NCBI GenBank assembly: GCA_028622995.1
Contig: JAJQJQ010000003.1
Coordinates: 8,866,001 to 8,930,000, forward strand
Length of the DNA: 64,000 nucleotides
Source: Panagrolaimus kolymaensis
Taxonomy: Eukaryota > Nematoda > Chromadorea > Rhabditida > Panagrolaimidae
Reading direction: 5' to 3'
A program made the translations under genes and the position numbers. Position 1 is the first letter of the stretch. Each line of letters begins with the position of its first letter. A model generated the notes under the pieces. It made no database searches, was not told where the DNA came from, and saw only the letters and a program-made list of their open reading frames with translations. This document shows positions 1 through 11,955 of this stretch, piece by piece.

Positions 1-1647
1 AACGACAAAAAAAAACGCAGGCGCATTATTCAGAATCATAGAAACACATTAGTTTAAAACAAAAAATTTATTTTCTGTCTCCTATATTGCTTTTTCTTGT
101 TACTGCTTTCTTCTGCTTTTTTGTGGGGAGAAATAAGACAGAGCAGCCAGCAGCTCTCTGGTTTGGTTTCTGTTTCTGTTGCTGCCGCCGTTGTCTATCA
201 TTAATTCATCAATTTGCGCTTCTTCATTTAATTTTTTTTCTTGTCACTTATTGATTACTTTTTCTTCCCCTAATCATTAGTACTCTACTATTTTTTTTTT
301 ATAAATATATATTTACTTTTTTCCAAGCCTCTTTTTACAGCTTGCTTTAACACTTTTTTTCTTCTTTGAAATTTTTATTTTTTTTTGATACTCAATGCAA
401 CCTTTGTTTTTTTCTCTCAAAATCTTTGTATTTCCAGTGTTCCTTTAAACTTTTGAACTTTCTTTATTGTTTGCTCTAGCTTTTAGCTTTTGCAAAGCAG
501 ACTTTACTCTTCTTTTTTTTTGCAGGATTTTTACTCCTCATTTGTTCCTAGTTTAATCTTTCAACAATTTTGTTGACCAAACATTTTTTTAACATTTTGC
601 GTTTTTTAGAACAAAAAAAGTTATACTGTCTTTTAATTTTATAAGAAATTTTTTTCGTTACTAGCCAATAAATTTTGTAAATTAATTTGATGTTGATAAT
701 GATCGATTGTTTTGGTTATTAGCAACAACAAATAAAATTCTTATCACGTAGTTAAGCAAAAGTGATGTGATGATATGCTTTCATTAAAGGGATAAAAAAA
801 ATATTCTTTTTTTTATTTTATTTTTTCTGTCACGATTGAAAGACGAAACTCACCAACCACCACCAGAAGCAAGCAAAAAAACAACCTGTTTGAAATGAAT
901 GTTTGATAAAAAAAAAGGAGAAATAGAGACGAAACTAACTAACTGATTGACTGACTGACTTTTTTTCTTCTTCTTCTGGGGTTGTTGTTGCTTTTGCTTG
1001 CTTCTTGTTCAGGTCGTTACCACCACCATTATATGATGTATACAAAACAGGTTCAAAAAAAAGTAGAGAAAATAGAGACGAATGTTCATACGATTAATTT
1101 TTTTGATGTTTTTTATTTGTTATGTTACGTGATTTGATGTCTCTTTTTTAATTCTACTATATTTTGTTACAACAATCTCTGTGTATTTATTTTTCCACCT
1201 GCATTTTTACGACTGACGAGTTTTATGAATATTTATTTACTATCGTAGCCTTTTTTTTAAATACTAATTTTTTAGACTAAATTTTAAATAGCTGGATAAT
1301 TTACAAATGATTTTACTACAAATTTGCCAAAATTGGCGACTATTTGTCTGCACAACTTAAAAAATTAGCAGACTTCCCTCACTTATTTTTTATTTTTTTT
1401 GTTCTTATTTCTCGAGTGTCAAATAAAGACTCACTCGAGAAGCCTTTTTATTGTAATCGCATGTTCAAAGAGCGTTGTTGGGTTGCTTGGTGGTGACGGT
1501 TATCATCTCTTTGGAAATTTTTTTTAAAGTAAAGTAAATATTATTTCCTGAACTTTTACACTCTCAAAAAAAATATAAAATAGTATCCTATTTTATTTTT
1601 TGGCTTCCAACAACTCCAACTTCCTCTGCATTTTTTTATTTTGTGCC
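1..1647. other. 5' flanking region of the DUOX maturation factor gene
   Basis: No exon could be supported here. The stretch is T- and A-rich with many homopolymer runs. The only local structure noted is a 10-bp perfect stem at 1409-1441. It presumably holds the promoter and 5' UTR of the gene that starts at 1648, but no specific element is recognisable. Confidence 0.5.
1409..1441. repeat. Short perfect inverted repeat (hairpin)
   Basis: TTCTCGAGTG (1409-1418) is followed after 13 nt by its exact reverse complement CACTCGAGAA (1432-1441). It lies about 210 bp upstream of the DUOX maturation factor start codon. It could be a palindromic protein-binding site or chance; it does not resemble the histone 3' stem-loop. 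Confidence 0.4.
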
Positions 1648-3992
1648 ATGCAAATCGGATGGTTCGATGCCTTTCGAGAACATGGCGCACCAACATGGTA
1701 TGGAGAAAATCCAACCCCCGTGGTTATGGATTTACAAATAGCTGCGATATTATCAATATTTATTATTCCTACTCTTGCATATTTAACTATATTTGCTGGA
1801 ATAAGGCATCATAGATTTATTTCTACATTAACATTTTTATTATCTATGAGCGTGGGTGCTATTATTCTTGGTAGGTATCATCATCGTCGAAAAAATAAAG
1901 AGAGAGAAATAATCATTTTAAAAATCTCTGAAAAAAGGAGATATCCCGTTTCAATCAATAAAAAGAAATAATTTTTTTTTACTTATCTTGATTGATTATT
2001 TTTCATCGTTAGCAATTATCATATTTATTTTGCATCACAAATTTTTGGAATTTTTTAGAATTTTTCGCTTTGAGAACCAAAATGATTTTTTTGCGAATGT
2101 TAAAACAATTTTTATTTTGATTATTTATTTTTAGTTTCAATTCATTACCCTTCGTGGCACAGTGGAAAGATTCAAATTTACTCCCCTTTCAAAGCGTTTA
2201 GCAAAGAAAAGCTTAATGCAACATTAGGCGTAAAAATAGGATTAAATTATTTAAACATTACATTAACAAGTAAGCCAAATTTTTTATATTTTAATTATAA
2301 ACTGTTTACTTTTACACTTTAGATAAAGATTCAAATCAATTTTCACTTTTTGCTTTATTATCGGAAAAGGATCATGAAGTTAATTTAAAATATAATGAAC
2401 GATTTACATTTTCTGATGGTAATTAAATTATTTATTTTATTGACTTATTTTTTTGGTTTTTAGTGACAGCGATGGAACAAGAATTGGAAAATGCTTTACA
2501 CAGAGGTCTTCCATATCCAATATTAAAAGTTATCGAATATCTTAGTGTTGATCGAGCTGGATTTGTTTGGGGTCGTCGATATAGGCTAGCAGGATATTAT
2601 ACTTTTGTTATTTTATGGTTTGTTTTTTAATTTATTTAAAAAAAAAATTTAAAGCAACCAAATATTTTTTCACGTTTTTTACTTTTTTTAATTTTACAAT
2701 TTGTTATTGACTCTCTCCATTTTTTCTCTTCCGTTTATGACCGTTTCAAAAACAATCAAACAATCAAAAAAAAATGGTTGGTTGTTTAATGGAAACAACG
2801 TCACTAATCAACCACAATAATATAAATTTCTCAGGAAACAAATTTTTTCTTTACGCTTTTTTGTACAAAAAAAAAATTACTTTGAACCGGTTTTTTTATG
2901 AAACGATGAAACGGGGGTGACCTTTTTTCTTTTGGAGTCAATATTCATCTTAATCGTTGGCCATTTTGGGAAAAGAAAGACCCGCCGGGAAAAAATAAAT
3001 GAATGAAGAAGTGTTTCATTTTCATTGATAAACTTTCCTTCGTTAATTGTTGATTGTAAAACTAAAATTTTCAAAAAATAAAATGTCCAAGGGCAAATCT
3101 TCTTCTTTTTTGTTAGAGGAAATTAAAAAAAAAGAAGGATAGAAACTAAAATTTTCAAAACACAAAAGGATAAAGTTTTTTTTTGAATCTATAATTAAGC
3201 ACAAATCATCCTTCTTCTTTTGTATGTATCTTCTTTCTTTTTGTTTAGCAAAAAAAAGTGTAACCGGTTGCAAAAGTTAGAGTTAGAAAGTTGTAATTAC
3301 TTTTTCTGTTTTTCCACCCATTGAAAAAACTGACCATCGCAATAAAAAAAAAGTACAATAAAAATTTAAAAGACAACGACTAAAAAAATTTTAGGGATCA
3401 AATAAATAATAATTAAAACAAAAATTTAAATATTTTTTTAAGGTTAGCATTTTCATGTTGGATTTTACAAATGATTATGTTATGTTTCGTTCCACATTGG
3501 TATGCAAAATTATGCTGTGTAGTTGGAATAATAACATTGATAGGAAATCTAGTTTATTTTTTGAATACTCCTTCCAATTTATGCATAAGGTTTCCTGCGC
3601 CTAATGGTGAATTGGCTGTTTTGAAGTTTTCTCCTTCATGGTCATTCTATTTAACTCTTGGAGCAGGTTTGTGCCGTTTATTTCCATTTTGAAATAGTTT
3701 TTAATGAGTAAATTTATTTTAAGGAATTGCAAATTTAATCTATGGCTTAATATTATGGATTATTCAAGCTAAAACAGAATATCGCTTTAAAACCATGTTT
3801 TCCGCTCAAATCGATGAAAATTGTGGACTTCGAAGACCGATCTCAATGTCTCAAGGCTGTCCAGCTGTGGAATCCCCACTTCCATCCAATGCATCTTCAA
3901 CATTGACGAGATCGATATCGGAATATCGAAATTCTACATCTTTGTCACAGTTATCATATGCTGTGGATACAGATTCTTCTAATACGCCTTAA
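1648..3992 (+). CDS. doxa-1: Dual oxidase maturation factor (DUOXA family)
   Basis: Six exons (1648-1870, 2135-2269, 2323-2418, 2464-2617, 3443-3666, 3724-3992) join in frame to a 366-residue protein. The start has FDAFREHGAPTWYG followed by a hydrophobic segment. The middle carries the family block around GLNYLNITLT, with N-glycosylation sites NAT and NIT in a predicted extracellular loop, then LENALHRGLPYP and RYRLAGYY. Several membrane segments follow in exons 4-6, and the tail is Ser-rich and cytoplasmic. DUOXA proteins bring dual oxidase out of the ER and form an active peroxide-producing complex. In C. elegans the partner is BLI-3, which drives tyrosine cross-linking of cuticle collagen. 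The ATG at 1648 is chosen because the frame upstream has no other ATG and the family N-terminus aligns there. Intron 4 is long (825 nt). Confidence 0.9.
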
Positions 3993-4916
3993 ATTAAAAA
4001 CCTAAAAAATTTTTTATTGATCTCATTTTTATGTTTTTATTTGCAGCTTAAATCCTAGCTTCTAGAATCTAGACTATTGTTTTTGTTCCGGTTAATCGGT
4101 ATTAATTGAATGCATTTGTTTTTTAAAAAAAGTCACAAATTTACATATTTTTTAATTGGAGCAAAACTTTGTTTTTCTGGTTACTTCTTTATGGGTACTC
4201 TCTACTATTATTCTATATTTTTTTACTTTTCTATTTTTTAATTGAACCGTGACAAACAACAATTAAGTCTCAGAAATTAGTAAACTACTTTTTTATTTTT
4301 TGTTATTGTATTATGTTAAAAAAGTTTTTCATGTTTTTATTACTTTTTTTAAATGTAATTTTTTTGATACTCATTTTTCAAACTTTCTTAAATCCAGAAA
4401 AAAACGAAGTCGTCTATAAAATCCTTTAAATTTTTTCTTTCTTGAAGACTGCCATTGTTGTCTTTTTTGTTTTATTTGTTATGTTATTAAAAAAATGCCA
4501 AAAATGATGTACAGATTTTTCATATAAATTTTCTTTTATTAAACAAATGCAAATATTTTTAATGTCAAAAGCAAATAAAAAAATAGTGTCTCTCAAAAAA
4601 AAATAGACTCAAAGAAATCATGTGATCAAAGATTTATAAACAAATATTAAACGAATGCCTTTTTTGTCAAAGAAAAATTATCGAAAAACATTGAGAGCGC
4701 AAGCATCTTCTCTGAGGGAAATCAGCCTAAGAGAAAATAGATATTTAAATAGATAAAATCTGCAACAAATGGAATACACCTCCTCATAAATGGCAATAAT
4801 AAATAGGCATATTTGGGTCGCTATAACCACAAAAATTTGGTTCCATTTCTAAACAACAATTGTCCGTTTTTAAATTTCGTCGCTAAACTAAAAATAATTA
4901 AAACTAGTCTTTTACA
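3993..4916. other. Intergenic stretch between the DUOX maturation factor and FGAM synthase
   Basis: AT-rich with homopolymer runs and no supportable exon. It holds the 3' UTR of the upstream gene and the promoter of the purine gene. Small open frames around 4813-5052 are shadows of the first FGAM synthase exon. The spacing of 924 bp argues against an operon. Confidence 0.6.
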
Positions 4917-7900
4917 ATGGCAGAATATTTATGTTATTATTTACCAAAAAAGCGTTTGGAAGATGTTCGAAAAAATTCAGAGTTCGCTTCAGAAATCAAA
5001 AAACAATTTAACGTCGAAGTGGAAATTGAATCGGAACATTGCTTTTATTTAGTCATCGCTAACGGAATCGACAAAGAGAAGTTTCACAATAAAAATTTTG
5101 AGAAAATTAAATTTTTATTATCCCACAATGTTTTTCATCAAGATTTATCAACAAATTCAAATTTAGCCTCTCAAGGTTTTTTCAACTTCGAAATTGGCCC
5201 ACGGTAATCACTTTAATTTTTATTTAAATAAACTTGTTAGTTTTTTATTTTGTTTTGCTTTTTTAGCCTTTCTTTTACCACACCCTTTTCGACGAATGCA
5301 GTTTCTGCATTTGAGTCATCAGGAATTTGTGGTGTTTTACGTATTGAAAAATCAACAAGATATTATTTTAAAAATGAAAACAAAGATGAAAATGGAAAAG
5401 TGAATCATCCACATTTGATATCTCCAGAAAAGATATTTTCAATTTTTGGTGATCGCATGCTTGAATGTCTTTACACTCAACCACCAGTTTTTTCGCAGAC
5501 AACAAAAAAAGAAAAAGCATATGAAATTGATATCCTTGGCCCAAATGGAAAAGAAAATTTGCAAAAAGCAAACGATGACCTGGGATTGGCTTTGGATGAA
5601 GCAGATTTTGAATATTATTATGATTTCTTTTTAAATAAAGTTCAAAAAAATCCGACGGATGTGGAATTATTCGATTTGGCTCAATCGAATAGTGAACATT
5701 CAAGGCATTGGTTTTTCCGTGGTGAATTATATGTAAATGGAGAAAAGCGGCCTGAAAGTTTATTCAAATCGATTCAAGACACTCAAAAATATTCAAATAA
5801 AAATAATGTTATTGCTTTTTGTGATAATAGCAGGTATTTGTATTAATACTTTTTCACATAAAAAAATTTAAATTTTATTTTTTAGTGCAATTTCTGGATT
5901 TGAAAGTGAATTCCTTGTTTCAAGTGATCCAACAAAATCTGCTCCATTAATTAAAAAACCATTAAAGAGACACATAATTTACACAGCTGAAACTCATAAT
6001 TTTCCTACTGGAGTTTGCCCCTTTCCTGGAGCAGCCACTGGCACTGGAGGTCGAATTCGAGATGTTCATGCCACTGGGCGAGGTGCTCATGAAATTGCTG
6101 GAATTGCCGGATATTCAGTTGGAAATTTAAATTTAAAAGATTATAAACAAATTTATGAATCAACAACAAATTGGGAATATCCAAATAATTTTGCAAACCC
6201 ATCAAAAATTTTAATTGAAGCCAGCAATGGCGCAAGTGATTATGGAAATAAATTTGGTGAACCTGTAATTGCTGGATTTACGAGATCCTTTGGAATGATG
6301 TTGCCCAATTCAAAAAGATATGAATATATTAAACCAATTATGTTTTCGGCTGGAATAGGTTCCATCGATTCAAATTTAATCAAAAAAGCTGATTGCCAAA
6401 AGGGTCAACTCGTCGCCAAAGTTGGTGGACCAGTTTATCGAATTGGAGTCGGCGGAGGAACTGCCAGTTCTGTTCAAGTTCAAGGTGATCAACATGATGA
6501 ACTTGATTTTGGTGCCGTTCAACGAGGAGATCCAGAAATGGAACAAAAACTACATCGAGTTATTCGAAGTTGTATCGAACTTGGAGATAAAAATCCCATT
6601 CTTTCCATTCACGACCAAGGCGCGGGTGGAAATGGTATATTTAAATTTTTTCCCTTTCTTTAAAAAAACGTTTGTTTTTTAAGGAAATGTATTAAAAGAA
6701 ATAGTGGAAGGTAAAAATGGTGGAGCAATAATAAAAGCAGATAATTTTGACCTTGGAGACCCAACCATTTCTATTCGAGAATTATGGGGCGCTGAATATC
6801 AAGAAAGTGATGCAATTTTAATTGATCCTTTGCATTTAAAAGAATTGGAAGCAATTAGTTCACGTGAAAAATGCAAAGTCAACATTGTTGGGGAAGTAAG
6901 TGGCGATAATAAAATTGTGGTAAAAAATTATGGAAATGAATTTCCTGAAAATCCCGTGGATTTAGATTTAACTAAATTGGGGGAAAGAGAATCAAAAGTA
7001 ATGACAAAATTAGTTTAAAAAATTTGCATAAATTTATTTAATTTTGCAGGTTTTTAATTTGACAGCCGAGGAAATAAAAAGTTTTCCTCTAAACCTTCCT
7101 GAAAATTTGTCCGTAATCGAAGCCCTCAATCACGTTTTGAGATTGCCATCTGTAGCTTCAAAAAGATATTTAACAAATAAAGTTGATCGCTCTGTTACTG
7201 GGTTAATTGCTCAACAACAATGTGTTGGACCTTTACATACTCCTGTAGCGGATATGGCTGTTGTGGCCCTATCATATTTTGACACTGTTGGTGGAGCTGT
7301 CGCAGTTGGGGAACAACCAATTAAAGGTTTAATAAATCCAGAAATTGGAGCTCGAATGAGTGTTGGCGAAGCTTTAACTAATCTTGTTTTTGCTCCAATC
7401 ACTGAACTCAAGGTTTCTTTATTTTTTAAAATAAATATGCAAATTATTTTTTTTGTAGGATGTTAAATGTTCTGGAAATTGGATGTGGGCTGCTAAAGTT
7501 GAAGGAGAAGGTGGAAAGCTTGTTCAAGCTTGCGATGCTATGTGTAAGGTAATGGGAACTCTTGGAATTGCAATCGATGGTGGAAAAGATTCTCTTTCCA
7601 TGGCAGCTCGATGTAAAAATAATAATAACGAAATAGTTTGCTCTCCTGGAACCCTCGTGATTTCTGCATATGCCCCTTGCATAGATATCCAAAATATTAT
7701 AACTCCCGATTTTAAAGTTCCTGGTTAGTTAGTTTTTTTCCATTTTGCATTTTTATACTTTTCTTGTTTTCTTAGACGATGCCCCAACTGCAATTTTATA
7801 CATTTCTATGGCAAACCCAAAACATAAATATCGACTTGGTGGCTCTGCCCTTGCACAATGTTACTCTCAGTTGGGAAATGAATTTCCTGATATGGATGAA

Positions 7901-9518
7901 CCAGAATATTTTAAAAATGCATTTAATGTAATTCAAAAACTCATAAAAGAAAAACTAATTTTATCTGGTCATGATGTTTCTGATGGAGGACTTATAACTA
8001 CTCTCCTTGAAATGGCTTTTGCTGGAAATTGTGAAATCCATGCAAACATTAAATCTTCAGCGGGTGAGTAAAAAATATACAATAAATATGCAATAGCTAA
8101 AATCAATGCACGAAACCTTTGACCAAACATAAAAAAGTAACTCTATTTTTAAGGAACACTTGAAACATTATTTTCTGAGGAACTTGGAATTATTTTGGAG
8201 GTTTCACAAAGAAATTATAAACAATTTTTGGATATTTGTGAAGAAAATAATATTATTCCTCAAAAAATTGGTGAAGCTTTCCATATTTATGGAAATGATG
8301 CAAAAGTAAGAAAAAAATGTTAGACATTTAATACTTCTAAATCCCATATTTTAGGTGGTCATAAGTGTAAATGGAAATTGCGTGGTTGATTCCCCTCTAA
8401 ACGAATTAAGAGATATTTGGGAAGAAACTAGTGATCGCTTAGAACTTTTACAAACAGCAGAAAATTGTGTAAAAGAACAAAAAGAATGGAGATCCAAAGT
8501 AAATTCCATTGAATATGTTGCAAATTTTGATTTTAGCATTGATTCTCAATTTTTAACAAACAACCCTCCAAAAGTTGCAATTCTTCGGGAAGAAGGAAGT
8601 AATGGAGATCGAGAAATGGCTGCCGCATTTATTTCTGTTGGATTTGAAGCTTTTGATATTACTATGACTGATTTGGCAAATGGAAGCATGACTTTCGATG
8701 AATTTCGTGGAATCGCTTTTGTTGGTGGCTTTTCTTACGCCGATGTTTTGGGTTCTGCAAAAGGATGGGCAGCAACCATAAATTTTAATAAAAAAATCAA
8801 AAAAATATTTGATGATTTTAAAAATCGAATAGATACTTTTTCTTTGGGAATTTGTAATGGCTGCCAACTTATGGCTTTAATTAATTGGATTGGTGATTCT
8901 CAAAGTTAGTTTTGAAAGTTTTGAGAAAGAAAATTTTAGAGTTAAATTTTTAGCATCAAAAGGCAAAATCTTTCTTGATGATAATGATTGCGGCAGATTT
9001 CATAGTGGATTTTGTACTGTAAAAATTCAAAAATCGCCTGCTATTATGTTGCAAGGAATGGAAGACTCCATTTTAGGGGTTTGGACTTCCCATGGCGAAG
9101 GCAAGGACTTAAAAAATACAATTTCGTTAAAACTTCAAATTCTTTAATTTTAGGAAAATTCACTTACGATTCACATGAAACTGAACGACTTCTTGAAAGT
9201 CAAAATCTTCGATGTATTCGATATTGCGATGAAAATGGAAATTTAGCAAACACTTATCCCGAAAATCCAAATAGCAGCTCTTCAGCGGTTGCAGGAATTT
9301 GTTCATCTGATGGCCGACATTTAGCTCTCATGCCACATCCTGATCGTTCATTCCTAACTTGGCAATGGCCTAATTATCCCAAGAATCTTCAACAACAAGA
9401 CCAACAACCACTTCCTCATTCAGAAAATAATAATAATAATAATTTTACTCCATGGATTAGATTATTCCGAAATGCTTATGATTGGTGTTGTCATTGTTCA
9501 AATTCCTTCGAAAAATAA
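4917..9518 (+). CDS. pfas-1: Phosphoribosylformylglycinamidine synthase (FGAM synthase, PurL/PFAS)
   Basis: Eleven exons (4917-5203, 5267-5833, 5886-6634, 6684-6997, 7050-7412, 7459-7723, 7776-8063, 8154-8305, 8355-8904, 8954-9100, 9154-9518) give a complete protein of 1348 residues, against 1338 in human as I recall it. It converts FGAR to FGAM with glutamine and ATP in de novo purine synthesis. The linker has LAQSNSEHSRHWFF. The synthetase domains have TAETHNFPTGVCPF, GGRIRD, SIHDQGAGGNG and a GHDVSDGG repeat. The C-terminal glutaminase has GICNGCQ with the nucleophile Cys at about 1162 and MPHPDRS with the His at about 1289. The usual triad Glu is Asp here. The intron at 9101-9153 must use a GC donor to keep frame. 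A run of six Asn lies near the C-terminus. Confidence 0.96.
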
Positions 9519-9627
9519 GCATAAACATTTCTTCTTTTCCAGCCTCCTCTGCTTCTTTGTTCCCCAAAACTTATATTTTCCGTGTCTGAGACTATATTCT
9601 TTCTCTTTTTTTGTTTTGTTGTCGTTA

Positions 9628-9633
9628 AATAAA
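9628..9633 (+). terminator. Probable poly(A) signal of FGAM synthase
   Basis: AATAAA lies 110 nt after the stop codon at 9518 in otherwise non-coding T-rich sequence, the expected place for a cleavage signal. Confidence 0.5.
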
Positions 9634-11702
9634 ATTTGTCCTTTTGTTTTGTTTCATTTTTTATTTTTTTGCCACACTTTTTTGTTTGTTTGTTTGACAA
9701 TTGACTTAGAGCGAGCGATGGCGACAATGATGATGTATTCAAAAAAATAAAAAGAAGATGCCTCTGGACTCAGGTCTTGAGTGAGTGGAATGTGTTTGTT
9801 TGTGATGCCATCGTCTGCTTTTTTTGCGGGGAAAGAAGAGAAGCTGTTTAATTGTTTGTTTTAAACGGTGCCTTTAGGGTATAAAAAAATTAGCCATTTT
9901 TTTATTTTTTCATAGAATAACGACTAAGAAAAAGTTGTGAATTATAATAAAAAAAATTTGTGTGTAGAGTGAGGAAGCGAAGGTGTCGTCTCTTGGGGAT
10001 CAAATAGTTTAAGTTCAGAACAATTTACTGCTTTTTTGCAACTTTTAATTGGCTAGTCTGTAGTTTTGCAAAATGTTTGTTAGAACTTTCTAAGGATGGA
10101 AGTTAAAGATAGATAATAGAGTTCAAGTCCCCGACTTTCATTCATAAAAGGACACGACGTCAAAAAAAAAGTTAAGTTAAGTTTTTTAACCCTCTTTTGT
10201 GTTTCTCCTTGACTTTTTTAAAAAAAGGATTAAATTATCAAAAAAAACTAAAGTTAAAAAAATATTTCTGACGAGCAGCAGTGGGCTTACAACATCAAAA
10301 AAACACCGGACACTTTAGTTTTGTTTTGTTTTTTTCGTTTTTGTTCCATGCTTCTTTTACATTTTGCATTTTATATACTAGATGGCATCGGCATCATCCT
10401 CCTATGTCATTTTTTTAAAGGGTGTTCTTCTTAGATAAGAAAAGTATTTATTTTTTTAACGAGAAAAACATCTTTGGTTTTCTTCTTTAATATTTTTTTT
10501 TCATCTCTGAATTACGATTTTTTTTTCTGCCTCAAATTCAGGCTCCATTATCAACATCTCCCACTCATATAATTTTGACGCGACGAGAAGCTACCAAAAT
10601 CTCCAATTTTGTGAAGAAGGAAAAACATGAGAAAAGCAAGCAGCAGCTATGCGACGACGATAAAAAATATATTAAATTTAAACGAAACGTTCAAGAATAA
10701 ATTGAATTTTTATTTTTTTACAAGTGGTTTTTTTTTATTTTGCTTTTTTTGCTTTTTAAAGTGTCAAAAACTCTATGGCACAATAACACTCAAATGCAGC
10801 ACATGACGATGATCATCATCTGTAGGCTAGCTTTTTATTCATAAAAAACTTTCCTCCGAATTTTTTTCTTCGATGTTGCATCAGAAAAAATTTTTATTGC
10901 TCAAAGTTTAAAGAAAAAAAGGAAAATATTTAAACTTGTGACGTCGAATATCGAGAATATGAGTTTAAGAAAACGCAAAAAAGCCTTTTTATAAAATTTA
11001 ACTCATATTTTTATGCGTTTCTAGTTTTTATTTTGTAAAAAGGAAAGTTTGTTAAGAAAGATTAATGGTTTTGAAAAAATGTTTTTTTTTACTTTTGTTT
11101 TTTATATCTCCCAAAAAAGAGGAAGGGTTAGAAGAGGGTCCTACTTAAGCATATACTTCCTTTTTTTAAAAGAAAATGTTAAAAAAACACATTGTCCATT
11201 TTTTTCTTCACTTTTTTTTATTTGAAACAAAAGAAAAAAACATAAAGCAAAAAAATGAAGAAGATTCTCAAAAAAAGAAAATGGTTGTTCTTGGTACTTA
11301 AAAAACAAAACAAAAATCAAAGAAACAAAAAAACAATGTAATTGCTTTTTTGTTGTTGTTGAGAGATTGAATTAAAATAATTTCTTCCTCCTCCATTTTT
11401 TTTTCTTCTCCGCTTTGTTAGTATTTGGATATATTATTTGAGCTGTTTTTTTCTTTTTGTTACTTGTACGTATGTGTTTTGAAGGTTTTCTTATTTAAAT
11501 ATATTTTTTTATCATTTTTTTGACAGTTAACTCTTCAACAAAATAAAAAATAAAATTGATGCCTGTCTTCATAATTTTTAATTTAAAAATCAAAAAATCA
11601 AAGATAAAAACAAAACAAAAAACGAATGCCACCTGTTTATCCATCCTTCAACAATTTTTTTTATTTCTGTTATATTTCATCTTCTTTTCTTCTTTTTTAA
11701 GT

Positions 11703-11955
11703 TTATATCTTTTTTGTCACCAACTTTGAATTGATGATTATAGCAGGCGCGATCCGATCCATTCCCATTTTTTTGTACTCAGTCAATATTTTTTTACCCT
11801 TCAAAAATCCTTGAATTCTTCCATCGCTGATAACTTTTTTTTCTCTCTCATCCATTTCCACCTGACGTGCTTGCTTGTATGTCATCAATCAAATCCCAAC
11901 TTAGATCTTCCACATCCATTTTCATTGTGTCAAGATCATCCTTGTCAACAATGAT
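11703..11955 (-). pseudogene. Isolated coding-like fragment, identity unknown
   Basis: On the minus strand a TTTTTTAG acceptor at 11957 is followed by an open frame reading IIVDKDDLDTMKMDVEDLSW and ending after about 35 codons. A second, overlapping frame starts with ATG at 11888 and gives 61 charged residues containing KQARQVEMDEREKKV and GFLKGKKILTEYKKMGMDRI. The composition is more protein-like than the surrounding homopolymer DNA, and the two frames could be one reading frame broken by a shift. No other exon was found on either side. I do not recognise a family. It may be a gene remnant or chance. Confidence 0.25.

Noticed and set aside
1600..1647. Extension of the DUOX maturation factor upstream of 1648
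   Set aside because: The frame is open to 1600 but contains no ATG; only a TTG begins it.
2877..3273. Minus-strand open frames inside the large DUOX maturation factor intron
   Set aside because: Homopolymer-based translations; the region shows a weak internal duplication of T/A runs rather than coding signal.
10100..10140. GAGTTCAAGTCCCCGAC resembling a tRNA T-arm
   Set aside because: No matching acceptor or anticodon arm within 100 bp on either side.
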